Shown one piece after another: positions 45,301 to 57,300 of a DNA stretch of 64,000 nucleotides. The stretch covers positions 6,380,501 to 6,444,500 of the forward strand of contig CP141146.1 in the NCBI GenBank assembly GCA_035235625.1, in the 5' to 3' direction. Position 1 is the first letter of the stretch; each line of letters starts with the position of its first letter. Origin of the DNA: Saururus chinensis. Taxonomy: Eukaryota > Streptophyta > Magnoliopsida > Piperales > Saururaceae. The notes under the pieces were generated by a model, which saw only the letters and a program-made list of their open reading frames with translations, had not been told where the DNA came from and did not search any database. A program made the translations under genes and the position numbers.

Positions 45301-47001
45301 AGCTGAAGGAGAAGCAGACAGACGAGATGAATAAAGAAAGCATTTTGTGGATTGCACAATCGTTTCTTGCACTGTTTACTCCTACGTTGCATGATTCTGT
45401 AGTTAATTAAATCAAGTACTGTTAGTGTTATACAGGCTCGACGAACGTAGTAGCTGGCCAGTGCATACAGATTCTAATGTAAAATTTCACGAACAAACTA
45501 TCATATTGATTAGAAGATGCATTTCATGCGGAGATAGTCTGACTTAACAGTACATTTGTAGGCGAAGTGAGAACAAAGCTTAATCTAATAATTAGCAGAG
45601 ACACAAGACAACCAAAAAAGAGCTGAGGAACTCTTTACCCAACTAAGAAGCTTAATCTAAGAATTCCTGAGAAAGGTACAAGAGAGAGGGAGACATGCAT
45701 CTTCGGCTTGTGTAGAAATGAAGGCTGAGAATCGTCACAAGAGGGAGAACTGACACTATAGAAATGAAGCTTGTTGTAATTTGCTATTACAACACGGTTA
45801 GGATCTACTTATACTAAAAAGCATTAATCAGCCATGGCTGTACCAAGACAAGTTAAGAATACAATGAAAATGTAGAGCAGCACAAAAGCGCCAGTGACAT
45901 GATGAAGAGAAAGAGGCTCTTCGTACCACTCGTTTTTTTTGTTGGAGGCAGTACCACTCGATCATTAAGACACTGTACCTCCCTATCTAGACTTAGCCAA
46001 AAGAGTGATAGGACTTGGCCTTGAACACATTAAGATTCGTTTGTACAGCAAATCCTTTTGGGTGAGGTAGTTCTATATATCTGGGTTACTGGTTGGGTTA
46101 TGTAATTTATATCTGGTTGTACTAGAGGATGGTACAGATATGAAGTAAGAAAAAGAAAAAGTAGGAAAACCCTTTTCTTTATGCTAAGATATGTGAATCC
46201 CCCACTCCATTTTTACAGCAGCCAAATGCAGCAATTGTTCACTTTTTTCAGGAAGAATCTTGATGGCGAAAACCCTAAAACAGCACCTGCAACTCTGCCG
46301 TTGATGAAACAGAAAGAAACACAGTTTCCTATTCTGGGAGGTCTACTGGGGACGTAGGACTCACGTCCCAGATTTGGAACTTTTGTAACGATGGATCCTA
46401 CATAGCTGATAGCTTCCTCAGATTTATGCCATAATAAGCTATTTTATGTGACGAGAAACTTGGAAGAAGGAAGATCCTAAGCTTCGACTGAACAAATTAA
46501 CTTCCAGCTTCTGATGTCTCAGCCCTATCTGGGGTCGGTCGAAAGAAGGAAGTGCAACCATGGAGGAGGAGGAAAGCTTTGAAAGAGCCCAAAGAGCAGA
46601 TCAGAAAAAAAAAGCTAGCTAGCTTTGGAGGTAGCTTGCAGGCTTAGAGATCTCAAACCTCCATTACCCATCACTGAAAGAATTCTTCTTAAAAATTACC
46701 CACATCAAACTGATGAGAAATGAAAGCCAAAAAAACCAGCGAGGAATTAAAACAAGTTCAGAAAAAAAAAGAACCAAACAAATCAAAAAGCGGGCGATGT
46801 AGTTGATTGAGGAAAGAACCTGGAGCTGGCGAATTCATAGAGCTTGCCGCGAGGTGAGAAGACGATGAGGGCAACCTCGGCGTCGCAGAGGACGGAGAGC
46901 TCGAACGCCTTCTTCAGTAGGCCGCTCCGGCGCTTGGAGAAGGTGACCTGCCGGCTGGTCGCGTTCTCTATGCGTCTCATCTGCGTCTTACCCCTCACCA
47001 T
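36338..47001 (-). CDS. SOC1-like: SOC1/TM3-type MIKC MADS-box transcription factor
   Basis: SOC1-clade factors integrate photoperiod, gibberellin and age signals to promote flowering. Seven coding exons on the minus strand: 47001-46820 (182 bp), 38024-37943 (82), 37553-37492 (62), 36963-36864 (100), 36771-36730 (42), 36653-36612 (42) and 36463-36338 (126). All have GT/AG borders; exon lengths 182/62/100/42/42 are classic for MIKC genes. The protein is 211 aa, usual for SOC1 (about 210-220). The MADS domain is 1-60 ([20 protein letters not shown]...), then a short I region, and a K domain of about 80-165 with [20 protein letters not shown]. The C-terminus carries the SOC1 motif [13 protein letters not shown] at 196-208, close to the stop. 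Intron 1 is 8795 bp. The donor of exon 2 lies in a 63-bp tandem duplication. No damage to the frame was found. The clade is sure; orthology to one particular paralogue is not. Confidence 0.95.
37829..37954 (-). repeat. 63-bp tandem duplication across the exon 2 donor of the MADS gene
   Basis: Units 37829-37891 and 37892-37954 are nearly the same. Each holds ATTCAG|GTTGGCC on the minus strand, so two equal donor sites exist, after 37943 and after 37880. The distal site would add 63 in-frame bases that contain TAA, giving a truncated protein of about 104 residues. Confidence 0.9.
38826..38976. repeat. MITE family A in MADS intron 1
   Basis: 'gtgagtctgactgtgtgagcc' on the left pairs with 'ggcttacatgagccaagactca' on the right. 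It is more diverged than the others. Confidence 0.5.
41032..41503. repeat. Possible hAT-like non-autonomous element in MADS intron 1
   Basis: Starts TAAGGACTTGTTTGCCTTGTG and ends 'gtgcctcccaaacaagcccta', whose complement is TAGGGCTTGTTTGGGAGGCAC. No matching 8-bp target duplication is visible. Confidence 0.5.
43320..43490 (+). mobile_element. LINE 3'-end remnant in MADS intron 1
   Basis: Ends with 'tttttgagctaatacatttcttaatttattgataaaaaa', the form of many plant L1 tails (an '-aataaa/-attgataaaa' end after T-rich 3' UTR). No RT coding remains. Confidence 0.45.
43625..43850 (+). repeat. SINE in MADS intron 1 (best copy of the family)
   Basis: Box B GGAGTTCGAAACC at 43664-43676 lies after 'cagaaggcggaggtct'. 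Then come 'aggattatatttcgatttact', 'cggtgcgcataa' and 'ggagattggcagtgggatac', shared with the two copies at 1.5-1.9 kb. Confidence 0.65.
44134..44373. repeat. 110-bp tandem duplication next to a LINE tail
   Basis: 'ggagttgat.a' starts both units (44134 and 44265). Each continues through 'agagcagccct', 'aggggtttaaactatctttcctg' and 'tataatgacccttttgtaatcag', ending at 44243 and 44373. Confidence 0.85.
44380..44510 (+). mobile_element. L1-type LINE 3' tail in MADS intron 1
   Basis: T-rich sequence ends in 'tttgaataataaaaatttttatttacc' and an A run, a frequent 3' end of plant L1 elements. The duplication upstream is probably part of its 3' UTR. Confidence 0.55.
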
Positions 47002-47960
47002 CTTTGCCCCCTCCCCCCTCTCCTCTCACTCCCCTAGCCTCCCCTCACCCTCTCTCTCTCTATCTCTCTCTCTCTACCTGGTGACAAAAGAGATGACAGA
47101 ATAAGGAAACCTTTGCTTCCTCAGTCATCTCCTTTTGTATCCCACCCCCTGGAACTTGCTAAAAACAGGATAAAGAGAACAACAACTCCTGTAAAAAAAA
47201 AAATCCCACCTGGGGGCCAGCCCAGCTTAACTATGTCACTTGTCTGGATTAAACTAAAATAATCACACAAGATAATCCATTCTTAATTAGTGGATAAAAC
47301 ACACCACCAACTAAAAAGGACATCATTTGGTAAAAATCTTTATTGTTTACTATGACCCACGAATAATTATGCCAAGAAACAAAAAATTTTAATGGTAAAA
47401 AAACGAAAAAGAGAGCTAAAAATAGGCGTAAGAATTACTGGAACTGGTAAAAAAAAATTGGAAATTATGGATGCCATTTTAAGTGAGCAACAAAACGGGT
47501 CTGGTTTCCCAGGTACTAGGGTAAACCGGTTTGTCAACGTCGGTCCGTACATGTCCGTACGAGATTGTTCATGGGAGGAGGGTATCGTGTCAGGCAGTGG
47601 TCTTGGGCCCAGTTTCGGAAGTACAGACCGCGTCACGTGGGCCGGTCCCCACCTGGCTCCGGCCTTTTTAATGGCCCAAGGCCCGAGTCGCTCACGGGAC
47701 TCGGTCCGGAGCGGGCCCCTGGTCCGAGCATCTCTGCCGGGCGGTCCCGCCTGCATCGACTCGGGCCGGGGATGGCGGCTCGGTTTTTTTCGTTTTTTTT
47801 TTTGGCTAGTTTGAGGTTCTGTTGCTGCCGGGTGTGGGGACCACCATCGTGCAGAGAAGCCAAATTCCCTTTTTTCCTCTTCATGTTTATTTTGTGTCGT
47901 CCATTTTTTTCCCCTGGGTTGCACTTGTACCATCACCGACCAAAAGATTCAGAAGGTACG
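47002..47960 (-). promoter_or_regulatory. Upstream region of the MADS gene: GA/CT-rich leader and GC-rich block
   Basis: Directly above the ATG (47005-47085) is a CT-rich tract on the plus strand, i.e. GA repeats in the leader, a common target of plant BPC/GAGA-binding factors. At 47500-47830 the DNA is unusually GC-rich. Frames there on both strands (47367-47963) are long only because the block lacks AT-rich stops; they match no family. Confidence 0.45.
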
Positions 47961-48003
47961 TGATTTGAGGTAATTACGGTGTGGATGGGCTTTATTACTG
48001 TTT

Positions 48004-48198
48004 AATAAGAAAATTTTCTCACTGAGCTTAGTGTAAAGACACATACGGAACTATTAATAATTTAGATTAATATTATACTATTAATAAAACTAATGTGTAC
48101 GTGTTAACGTATATATTGTCGATCTTGTAGATAAAAGATTATTTATGTATAAATTACGGTGAGCTCACTATTAATAAAAAATAATAAAAACTCTTCCT
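48004..48198. repeat. MITE family B, fourth copy
   Basis: The right end '...aaaaactcttcc' matches the family. The left 'ttctcactgagcttagtgtaa' pairs with 'ttacggtgagctcactatta'. The left terminus is worn. Confidence 0.55.
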
Positions 48199-48229
48199 AT
48201 TTATTATTACTTTTTTACCTTATTTCTTG

Positions 48230-48338
48230 CTCCTCCATCTAGATATACTTTCATTAAAAATTTTATTTAATCTTTCAAAATAAATTAATTTTAATTTATT
48301 TTTAATAACTAATCTAGTAACATATGACGGAGATAATA
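48230..48338. repeat. MITE family C
   Basis: 'gctcctccatct' at the left, 'tatgacggagataa' at the right, with the usual 'ttcaaaataaattaatttta' core. Confidence 0.5.
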
Positions 48339-49353
48339 GTAATTATTCTTACCAGTTACCACAAGGCCTAGAGGCCTAATTTTTTTTTAGTAATATTACG
48401 GTGACATCAATTTTCATACGTCAAAAGCCCACTTCATCATTTTTAAACCAATGATGAGTAGAACTCATTAAATTCACTCATTAATGGTTTGAAAATAATG
48501 AAATGAGTTTTTAACGTGTAAAAGTTGATGTCGCGAAAGCATTTTTATCTTTTTTCTTTGAACACTGTAAGTTGTCAGCGTAATTTATGGGGCAGGCGGT
48601 TTAAAAAGCCCACTTATCCTTAATTAGGCACCACGCAATTAAAATCTCCTGGCCACAAGGCGCAGGGTGCATGCCCCTTTATACGTGCCACATGTCTCTA
48701 TCCCTCTCTCTTAATTAACTCAGACCCTTAAATTCATGAGAAATGCTATTTTGACATAAAGAAAATGCCACTTTATGTTTTTCACACTGTTGATGAGTGA
48801 GGTCTATTTTTGTGGGCCTAACTCATTAATGATATGGAAATGATGAAGTAATACTTTGAGGTATGAAACTTAACATCATGAAAATATTTTTCTATATCTA
48901 TATAATTAGGTTTAGGAATTTAAGGTTGAAGTAAAATAAGAGAATAAGAGGGGGATTCATCTCCCATTGTCCAAATTTCCTTTTTTTTTCTTTTTACAAA
49001 TCTATAATAGAAATAAGGGCACTTAGTTTGCGGTTACTGCACTAGAGAATTATTAGATTTTTTTTTGTACAAGTGGATTATTGGATTTGACGGCCATGAA
49101 CATCACTATGTTGCTAATTTATGTATTATCATACAATATGTTGCTTAACAATTATAACATATTAATAATACAATTTCAGGATTGTACCACAAATTTAATG
49201 TTGCGGTGCACAACAAGCTATGCTTTCTCTAGGGGGTTATTATAATTGCACTTATGATACTATTGGACTATCTAACTATCTTATCAATTGACATTAATTG
49301 TCAATTGACGTACATTAATTGAAAGAGTAAAGCTATCACCATTATAATTATTA

Positions 49354-49493
49354 GTAACTCCATTTGTTCTTTCAAAATGAATGAATTTTAATTCATTTTA
49401 AAAAAATAAATGTGACTATTGATATGTAATGGAGAGAGTATTAGTTTATTTTGAAAAATAAATAGAGTTATTGATATGAGACGGAGGGAGTAA
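49354..49493. repeat. MITE family C, compound
   Basis: 'taactccatttgttct' at the left and two successive right ends, 'gatatgtaatggagagagta' and 'gatatgagacggagggagta'. The right half has been duplicated. Confidence 0.55.
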
Positions 49494-52211
49494 TATATAT
49501 GTAGCATACAACGTGAAAATGAGAATTTAAAATATTATGATCCTATGAGCACTTGTTGCTTAAGAATTTGTAAGCTAAATATTTGATATATTAAGAGTTC
49601 AAGAGTTGATGCACATGGGAAATTCTTGAAATTATGCAACAAGTTGCAGGCATGCTAAAATATTGTTGGGTCATGTTCCATTGGATGAATTGACAAAGAA
49701 GCACAACACTTAGTGGGGTTACACTAATTTTTAGCTACACAAGGTTCACAAAATCTTGAAGTCACAAATGATACTTAACAATAGAACGTACACATTTTTA
49801 ATAAAGAGGGCCTATACCTAATCAGAGAAATACAACAAACACTCACCCGCTCACCTTTGTTAAACATAGATCCCACAGGAATGGCCAATGGGCGGCCATG
49901 CCCGAATACAGGCCCCACCCCATGTGATTGCGAGCGTGAGAGAGCGGAGAGCGAGCCTAGGAGGGAAGTGTATGTAGGCATTTCTCACCTAATTAACTAT
50001 GTAATGATATGTGCTATATATATAAAGTAGGTCAACATCTCAAATGGGGTAAACAAGATTTCCTAGTTCATGCCCAAATGACACTTACTTTAAAGCAGGT
50101 ATGCAAAATCGAGGCAGATCAATATTTAGCGTACACAGGAAACAATTAAACTATTGAAGTTGAACTAATGAACAATGACAGTTTGCATATACCAAAGTAT
50201 CAAGCTTAGTGTATGCAATGATTCTTTTATTAATTTAAATAGGACATCTGGAATCATCCAAGGACGGAGCCAAAATTTTTGGGCTGATGGGTCAAGATTG
50301 GTATGAGGGGATCAAGTTCATTATATTTTTAATATGCATGTGTCATCTGTCCAAGTTGAAATTTACAATTGCTGGTGGATAGCAACACTAGCCCTGTCAC
50401 GCGTTATGATGAGTGGACCCCATGCACCAACATACCTAAATGCAGCCTCATAATACACATCAGGCAAGCGTTCAAAGGGCGAATAGTCATAACGTACACT
50501 TTCAATAACTATTATGTCCTTCATCTCAATGCTTAATTAGTTGACAATTTTGAGCTTAATTACCCAATAAGCACTACTTTTAAAACTATTTATCTTATGT
50601 TCTTTATGTTTTTATTATATTCCTTTTGTTAGTCTATAATTTTTTCTCATAGTAGGCTTGAATTAATGTCAATGAGATACATGTCATTCCATTGTTCCAG
50701 CTGTAGTTTGATGTGTATCAACATGTGAGATCCAACAAATTGTTTGTTCCAATACAAATGTACATTGGGTGATCAAGAGGGATGGGGTACACTAGAGTCC
50801 CACACCTTTGAGAGTTAAATTAATTTGTCATTGGCTGGGTTGTTCTTATGGGGCATTTTGGTACAATTATAACTAGGATTTATTATAAAATATAACTAAC
50901 TTCTTTGAATTATCAAGGTTGCATTTTACTCTTATTTGATATTAATTACTACCATAAAATCATGGTGCCCTATTACTAGCTTTTAGAAAATTTAGCCAAA
51001 ACCCACCCTAGCTCCCCCTTCAATCATCCCAAACCGAATGATTTGACCATTGGGTTGGACAAACAAAATTGTGGGTTCGGTTTGGTCTAGGGTTTGCGTA
51101 AACAATGACATATGGGCCATGAGCGGGGGGACCAGGCTGGACAACGAGTCAACCAGCCCGAGTTGACGAGGCATCCAACCCAATGCCGAGATTCGAAATC
51201 CAGCGCAGCACCCACCCAATAAACGCGATGAACTTTGCTTTCCCTTGGCAGTTCATACATCATTGTCTATTAAGTACCTTCGCCCTTCTAGACCACAGAA
51301 TTTTCTGAACTCAGTGAGCCCACGTCACTTGGGGCCCCTTTTTGCCATAACAGGCACAGCTTTAAGGTACAAGCAGAGGTCCCATCACATCGCCTCATTT
51401 CACATATTTCACCATTAACTTACTTCATCATATGTACACTTCTGCCTTCCCCTTTGTCTGCTTCTCCTTGTTTCCGTTTTTAGTCAAGCATCATCTTCAT
51501 TCTTTCATACACTCCTCAGCTACTGAAAGCCCTGTCAGTGAGGCATCATAGCTGTCTGATGTATGAACCAATCTATTTCTGAGTTACGTGCGTTGTTAAA
51601 TTAAAATTAAATAAGACGCCCTAAATAAATATGATTATATTATTAGATTTTAGTTGGTGACATGTATACCTAAGTTAGGCAAAGTTTGTTCATGTTGTCC
51701 TGGTCTTTCACTTTCTCTTTTATTTTTAATTACGGCGTCTTGGAACGAATCTATGGTTAGCTCTTGATCACACCCTTTTTGATGCAACAGCAGCCAACAT
51801 GTGGAAGGCGTGGCTTGGACTTTTCCTGCACCCAACCCGTGGAAGGACATGGGATGGTTGGGACTGTACAATCCAGGATTTCTCGTGGATCATGCATCCT
51901 ATGGCCCATGACAAACCCAAATTGACATTGATAGTACACAACGCGTTAGCACATGTAATGTCATGTGCCCTGACTGCTAGTTTGCACTAACATGTATGTC
52001 ATCGATCTTACTAAATGAACGGCACCTAAATTTTTACCATTAGCCGGCCCGCTTATAAATATTGACCAGTGTATTTGGGTTTAGCCTATGACCACGTGCA
52101 ACATGTTTGATTGGAATTGCATTCCTTCAATGAAAATTGTTTAATGATGCTGTTTGGACTGAAGCATCATTTTCCTCTTATAAATGAATAGCATATTGTA
52201 ATATATATATA

Positions 52212-52309
52212 ATATTCACTTTATTTTAGATTAATAGTTATATTTAATTTTTTAAAATTTATTTATTTAAAAAATAAATAAAGTTATTAATATAAAATGA
52301 AGGGAGTAT
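52212..52309. repeat. MITE family C
   Basis: 'attcactttattttagatta' on the left pairs with 'taatataaaatgaagggagt' on the right. Confidence 0.5.
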
Positions 52310-52667
52310 TTAATATGCATGGTTGTTGGGTGGTACATGAGCCATGTTAATTACCATACGGGGCCACGACAAGATATAACAAGCTTCGGCCTTTCTTTTG
52401 CCAGCAAGTTTTAATTCGACCTTTGTTTGACGTTTTCTATTTGAGGCTTAGATATTTTGTTCAGATCCTCAATTTCCATGCACGTTTTCTATTTGAGGCT
52501 TAGACATTTTGTTAGAGGATTTATATTTCCTGTTTTGCCAAAGAAAGATAATCATAAGCATCTAATCAAGAGAAAAGTCCGCAAATAGATCATAACACCC
52601 ATGGTTGGTTGGAGAAGATAAACGAAGACTGAAATGGCAACATAACAACAAGGGAAAAGTTTTTATA

Positions 52668-52848
52668 AGCCCCGACTCACGCACGTTAAGATAAACTTGG
52701 GATCACGAGCCGTTGGATTGAGACCCAACGGTGGAGAGAGTAGAAAAACTAACCTGCCCCTGAGTAATATTTGTGTTGGATTTTAATTCGATGACCAATG
52801 ATGCCTAAGCTCACACTGATGCATGTGAGCCCCAACTCATTCAAGCCG
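52668..52848. repeat. MITE family A
   Basis: 'agccccgactcacgcacg' on the left pairs with 'catgtgagccccaactc' and 'gccggact' on the right. Confidence 0.5.
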
Positions 52849-53756
52849 GACTAACAACAAATATCTGCGTATCAGATGTTGGGAATGAGTTGAGATCAAC
52901 TCCTATCCATTAAGAGCAATCGGGTCCCGTTGATTGGTTTTCTGCATTGCAACCAGTTTCAGTTCTTTTGATTCAACTGAGGTTGCAGTTGTAGTTTTAT
53001 TGTAGTTGCAATTTTTAGTGTGGGCCAATATAATCGACGATTATGGGCCTGAAACCTTGCGGGACTTACACAGGCCTTTTTAGGACAGCGGTGAGGAATA
53101 TGGGCCTGAAAAATCAAAGCTGCATGAGGTAGATTTGGCCGTTTTAGGTCCACGAAATTGTGTGCCACGAATCTATGCTTAGTTTAGTGCTGCTTTGAAC
53201 ATTAACATTTCAGTTAGAATTGACCAAACGCAGAAAGAGAATTTAGTGCTTTGCAACTAAACAACTTTTAAGGGGGTGGCTATTTGGATGACCCTTTCCA
53301 GAAGTAGAAAATGTGCTTTTGGTAAAAGGAGTTTTTGTTAAAGTAAAGCAAAATGATTTTTTGTTTAAGAACTCTTATTTAAGATATTTTGGAGGAAAAA
53401 TATTCTTTAGGTGCCTTATTTTTCTAGGTTAAGAAATGATAAAATTATTTAACTCTATTTTTAAAATAGATAGGAAAAATAATTTTACATTGAAGATAAT
53501 CTTTTTTGGAAAAATCCCACCAAGAAAGGCACTTCTTGTTCCTCGTAAGAGTTCACATAGAAAATATTTTGGGAATGAGAAAAAATAACGAGAATTGATA
53601 AGAAAGCCATTTTCTTAGACCTTTTGGTAAAAGAACAGCACAACAGTTGTAAATAATGATAGCTTAATTAATAACTAAATTTGGGTAAATTGGACTTACC
53701 ATGAATGAATTATTATAAAAATGAACCTAACCATAATGTTATATGAAAATGCCCAT

Positions 53757-55945
53757 TGTGACACCCACTGCTACCATGGTAATTTTTTCAAGTAATTATA
53801 GTGTTATAAAGATAATGATGAAGAGTCAGCCACACCCCTTGCTTTAGCTAGGCCACCCCACCTATACTTAAATGGTAGATATCCATGGATGTGGCAAAGA
53901 GCCAGCTTGGCCCAGAGTGCAACTAATGGGCCAAGGCCCATACATGGCCCAAGCCATGTCGGGCCTTAGCTTGAGGCCCATGGACCTAATTGAGCCCTGG
54001 CCCAATCAAGACCGAACAGGCTATTTCGAGGCCCAAATTTCCAACGACTCTTTTTTGAGCCGTTGGGACTAGCCACTAAGGGGTGTGGGGAAATTCAAAG
54101 GTCGATCAATCGAACCTATATCAATCGATCAAGAAAGCCACTAGAAGGTTATTGGAGGGGTTGGTCGATCAAAAAAAAGCTAAAGGTAGAGCTTTTGGCA
54201 GCCGTTAGGTGGGGATTGATTGGACCACAAGCCAATCGATTAGATCATTTGAGCATTTTACCTAAATACCCCCAAATAAAGCTACTTTTTGGCAATTAGG
54301 AGGGTATTTTCTCATTTGACTAGGGAAAAGTCCCTTTATAAATAGGAGGGGAGTGAATTTTTACTTCTCTCATTAAATCTCTCAAATTAATTAAGAAAAT
54401 ATTCTTCAAAAAAACTCAACACGTCAACACATCGGTGTTTGTGTCAATGTCCAATACAAAAGAGTAAACAAATTCATGATCTTCTGAAATAGTCTTTTCA
54501 TTAACGTCCAACTCATGATCTTCTTAACTATAATCAAGTAATTATTGAGTATTACATAAATCAATGTAGAATCATAATTTTGAATCTATTTGTCTAATTA
54601 CATGACCCTATTGACAATTTCAACATGATTCTAAAAAAATAGAATATTTACTACACATAAATTTTTTCTTCAAACTTTGAGTCTAACCAAAAGAACTCAT
54701 TCAATTTGAGGTATAGGAATTTGGCATTTTTCCAAACACAAAAAAATTCTCTCACCTGCATGGATGATCATTTCCTGTGTAATGCCTCCGTTGTGCTTGG
54801 CACTCTCTTAGCCCTCCTCCTTCACCAAGGCTAGTTTTTAAAGGGATGGAAACCTAAGGGGCATCAAAGGCTATTTATATGAGCAAGAAAACTAAATTCT
54901 ATGCATAATCACCAATCTCTTATTGTTTCTAATTTTGTTGGCATAGTTGTATCGACCATTGATGTTGCAGTTGGAGACTGATGCATTGACAGTGATGCTG
55001 GTGAATATTCACAAGTCTTCTCAATTTCAATGAGAACCGATATGTCGATGGAGATTGACACTGACATCCTGCTAAAGATATGATCGACGATAGTCATGGG
55101 CTTTTGAATTATACTTTTATGAAGAACATTTGACATACTTTACTTTTCTAATGAACGTTAGTAAACACGAGAATGATATGGTAAAAGACATGTGAAAAGT
55201 GTGTAATTAAACATTGAGTTTAGGCTTATATACTGAATGAAATACCTACACACCACTAGATATAACTAGGGTACAACACCAAAAGCAAAGGGAAGTTTTT
55301 GCGAGATGGCCAAATGTCACTTACAAGTTCTAGGCTTACGCCTTAGCTTTTATCTCAAGCTTTGCATATCCAAAGTCCTCTCCCCTCAACTCCTATAAAA
55401 TATGGGATTTGGCCCTGACCATTTTTTCCTTTGGATAGAAAACATAATAAACAAAATAAGTACAACTGAAGAACATGATGTAGAACAATTATTCTCACAA
55501 AAAGTGAGGTCAATGTTGAATCCAAAATACTAATTACCACACAAAATGCACTCTCTAGCCAGACAATGAGCTCCATTCTTTTCTTCCTTGAGAACGTGAT
55601 AAAATGAAAATTATTTAAAATTGTTTAATCCAACACAAACCTAATCAAGATCGAATTTAGACATATTAGGCTGTGAAATTTGTGAGGCGTGAATTACTTG
55701 AGTAACATCCCCTTCAAAAATAAGATCCTCCAACTCAGTCCCAACAATGAAGGAGACGAATGTTGAAGCTTCGTTGTGTGTATATGAATGTTACAACTCG
55801 AGTTTGTGTACGAGGAAGCTTTAAAGCTCCGTAATGCATTGAGGAACGTTATACCTTTCGCATATAGATGATGATTCCTTATTTAATGAAGAAGAAAATT
55901 TTTATTCGAGATTTTCTATACCCCAACTCAGGTCAGGGCATTACA
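53757..55945. other. Likely retroelement-derived DNA, no gene seen
   Basis: Between 53757 (TGTGACACCC) and about 54450 ('tgtttgtgtca') the sequence has LTR-like features: a 'ctttataaatag' box at 54333, then 'cttctctcattaaatctctc'. Near 55850-55945 'ccccaactcaggtcagggca' may be another LTR edge. No pairs of LTRs could be matched. Confidence 0.3.
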
Positions 55946-55948
55946 ACA

Positions 55949-57300
55949 ATGACATTATCAACTAAGGTTTATAATGCCAAGTTTTATGTGAAGAAATTCA
56001 ATGAAAAGAATAAATTTGGCATGTGGCAAGCCTAAAGATTTGTCTATGAAAGATTGGGAGAAGACAAATCAACATGCTTGAGGTACAATTCAATTATGTC
56101 TTGCCAAGGACAAGAACTACATATTTTATTACAAAGGAGATGGTTGCAACCACTCTTTGGAAGAGATTAGAACATAAGTACATGACCAAAAGTGTGGTGA
56201 ATCGATTCTATTTTTTTTTTTAAGAAAACTCTATCACTTCCAGTATCAAGAAGGTATTTCTATGTCTAATTATCTTGTTGAGTTTAATAAACTTGTATAA
56301 AATGTTGAATTTAGAGGTAGTGATATCTAAATAGGATAAAATCATCTTTTTATTGAATTCATTACCCAACAATTATGATCACTTATTAAAAAAACTATGA
56401 GGAGGTATCTAGTGTCTTGATAAAAAGTGAGTATAAGTTGCAAGACAAGTAAGATACTAAAGAAACATCCAACAGAGCAACCTTGTTTGTAAAAGGGAAG
56501 TTGCCTAAGAAAAAGACCCCCAAGGATGAGTGTCTAATATTATAAGAAGGGGGATTGAAAAAAAATTGTCCTCACTACTAAGGATAAGGTGGACTTGAGC
56601 GTTACTCATTTTGATGTTGGCGATGATAAAGAATGAACTTGCTTTACTTGGTTTATCATCAACGCTCCATTATGATGAGTGAATGTTTGATTTTGGTTAT
56701 ACTTATCGGATGTTTTCCAACAAAGATTGATTTTTTAACTTTTAGAAATTGGATAATGGTGTAGTTTTTATGGGTAATGGCACAAACAAGTCATTGTAAT
56801 AATAAGTATCATTTGGTTGAATTTGTATAATGATACATTAGTATCTTGTATGATGTTTGATATGTCTTAGACTTGAAGAAGGATTTGATCTCTTTGTGAA
56901 CTTTAGAGTCAAAAGGCTATTAGATTGAGATGTGTAAAGGAACTCTTATAGTGACATTGAGAAATCGATTGGTTTTGATAGGTACTTGTCATAGGAACCT
57001 ATATTTCTTGGTTTAGTTAAGTTGTAGGTGGAACAGTATCAGGTAGCAACAGCAAGGTCAAGGTTGCCACACAAGTTAATCATTTGGTGTCTGTCTGTTT
57101 GGACTCTTCATGTAATGCTTTAGTTAGTGGTATTTTAATGAAGGTGGAACTTGAAAGTATTTGTATTGGAAGCATCTTGGTCTGCATGAATGGTTATGAA
57201 CTTGTTAATCTCTTCAATACATGTTTGAGATCATGCTTAGGGGATGATGGCCATAATGCTCACATATGCTTTGACTTGCTTGATTTTCCCTAGAGTTTGT
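55949..57300 (+). pseudogene. Decayed Ty1/copia gag-pol 5' part
   Basis: ATG 55949 starts a reading with VKKFNEKNKFGMWQA, like the start of copia gag (UBN2 type, pattern (F)xGxN(F/Y)xxW). Stops follow at once. Further gag words appear at about 56150-56215 (LWKRLEHKYMTKSVVNRFYF) and 56350-56400. At 56750-56960 gag-pre-integrase-like words occur ('MGNGTN', 'LISL' -like with 'SKGYRIEMCK' -like), broken by stops. No integrase core, RT or RNase H was found. It is non-functional. Confidence 0.6.

Larger units (their letters stand above)
47961..53756. other. Intergenic DNA with MITEs, no gene seen
   Basis: Holds family B (48004-48198), family C (48230-48338, 49354-49493, 52212-52309) and family A (52668-52848) elements, plus inverted-repeat MITE-like stretches at about 48400-48545 and 48740-48895. 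None of the short frames (for example 50992-51219 or 51650-51990) shows a known motif. Confidence 0.5.

Noticed and set aside
47367-47963. Long frames on both strands (up to 189 aa) above the MADS gene
   Set aside because: They arise from GC-rich DNA with few stops, overlap each other on opposite strands, and show no family motif.
53757-54450. An LTR pair with 57483-57530, suggested by similar 'aacacgt.aacacatc' words
   Set aside because: The similarity covers only about 30 bp and no matching LTR boundaries could be found.
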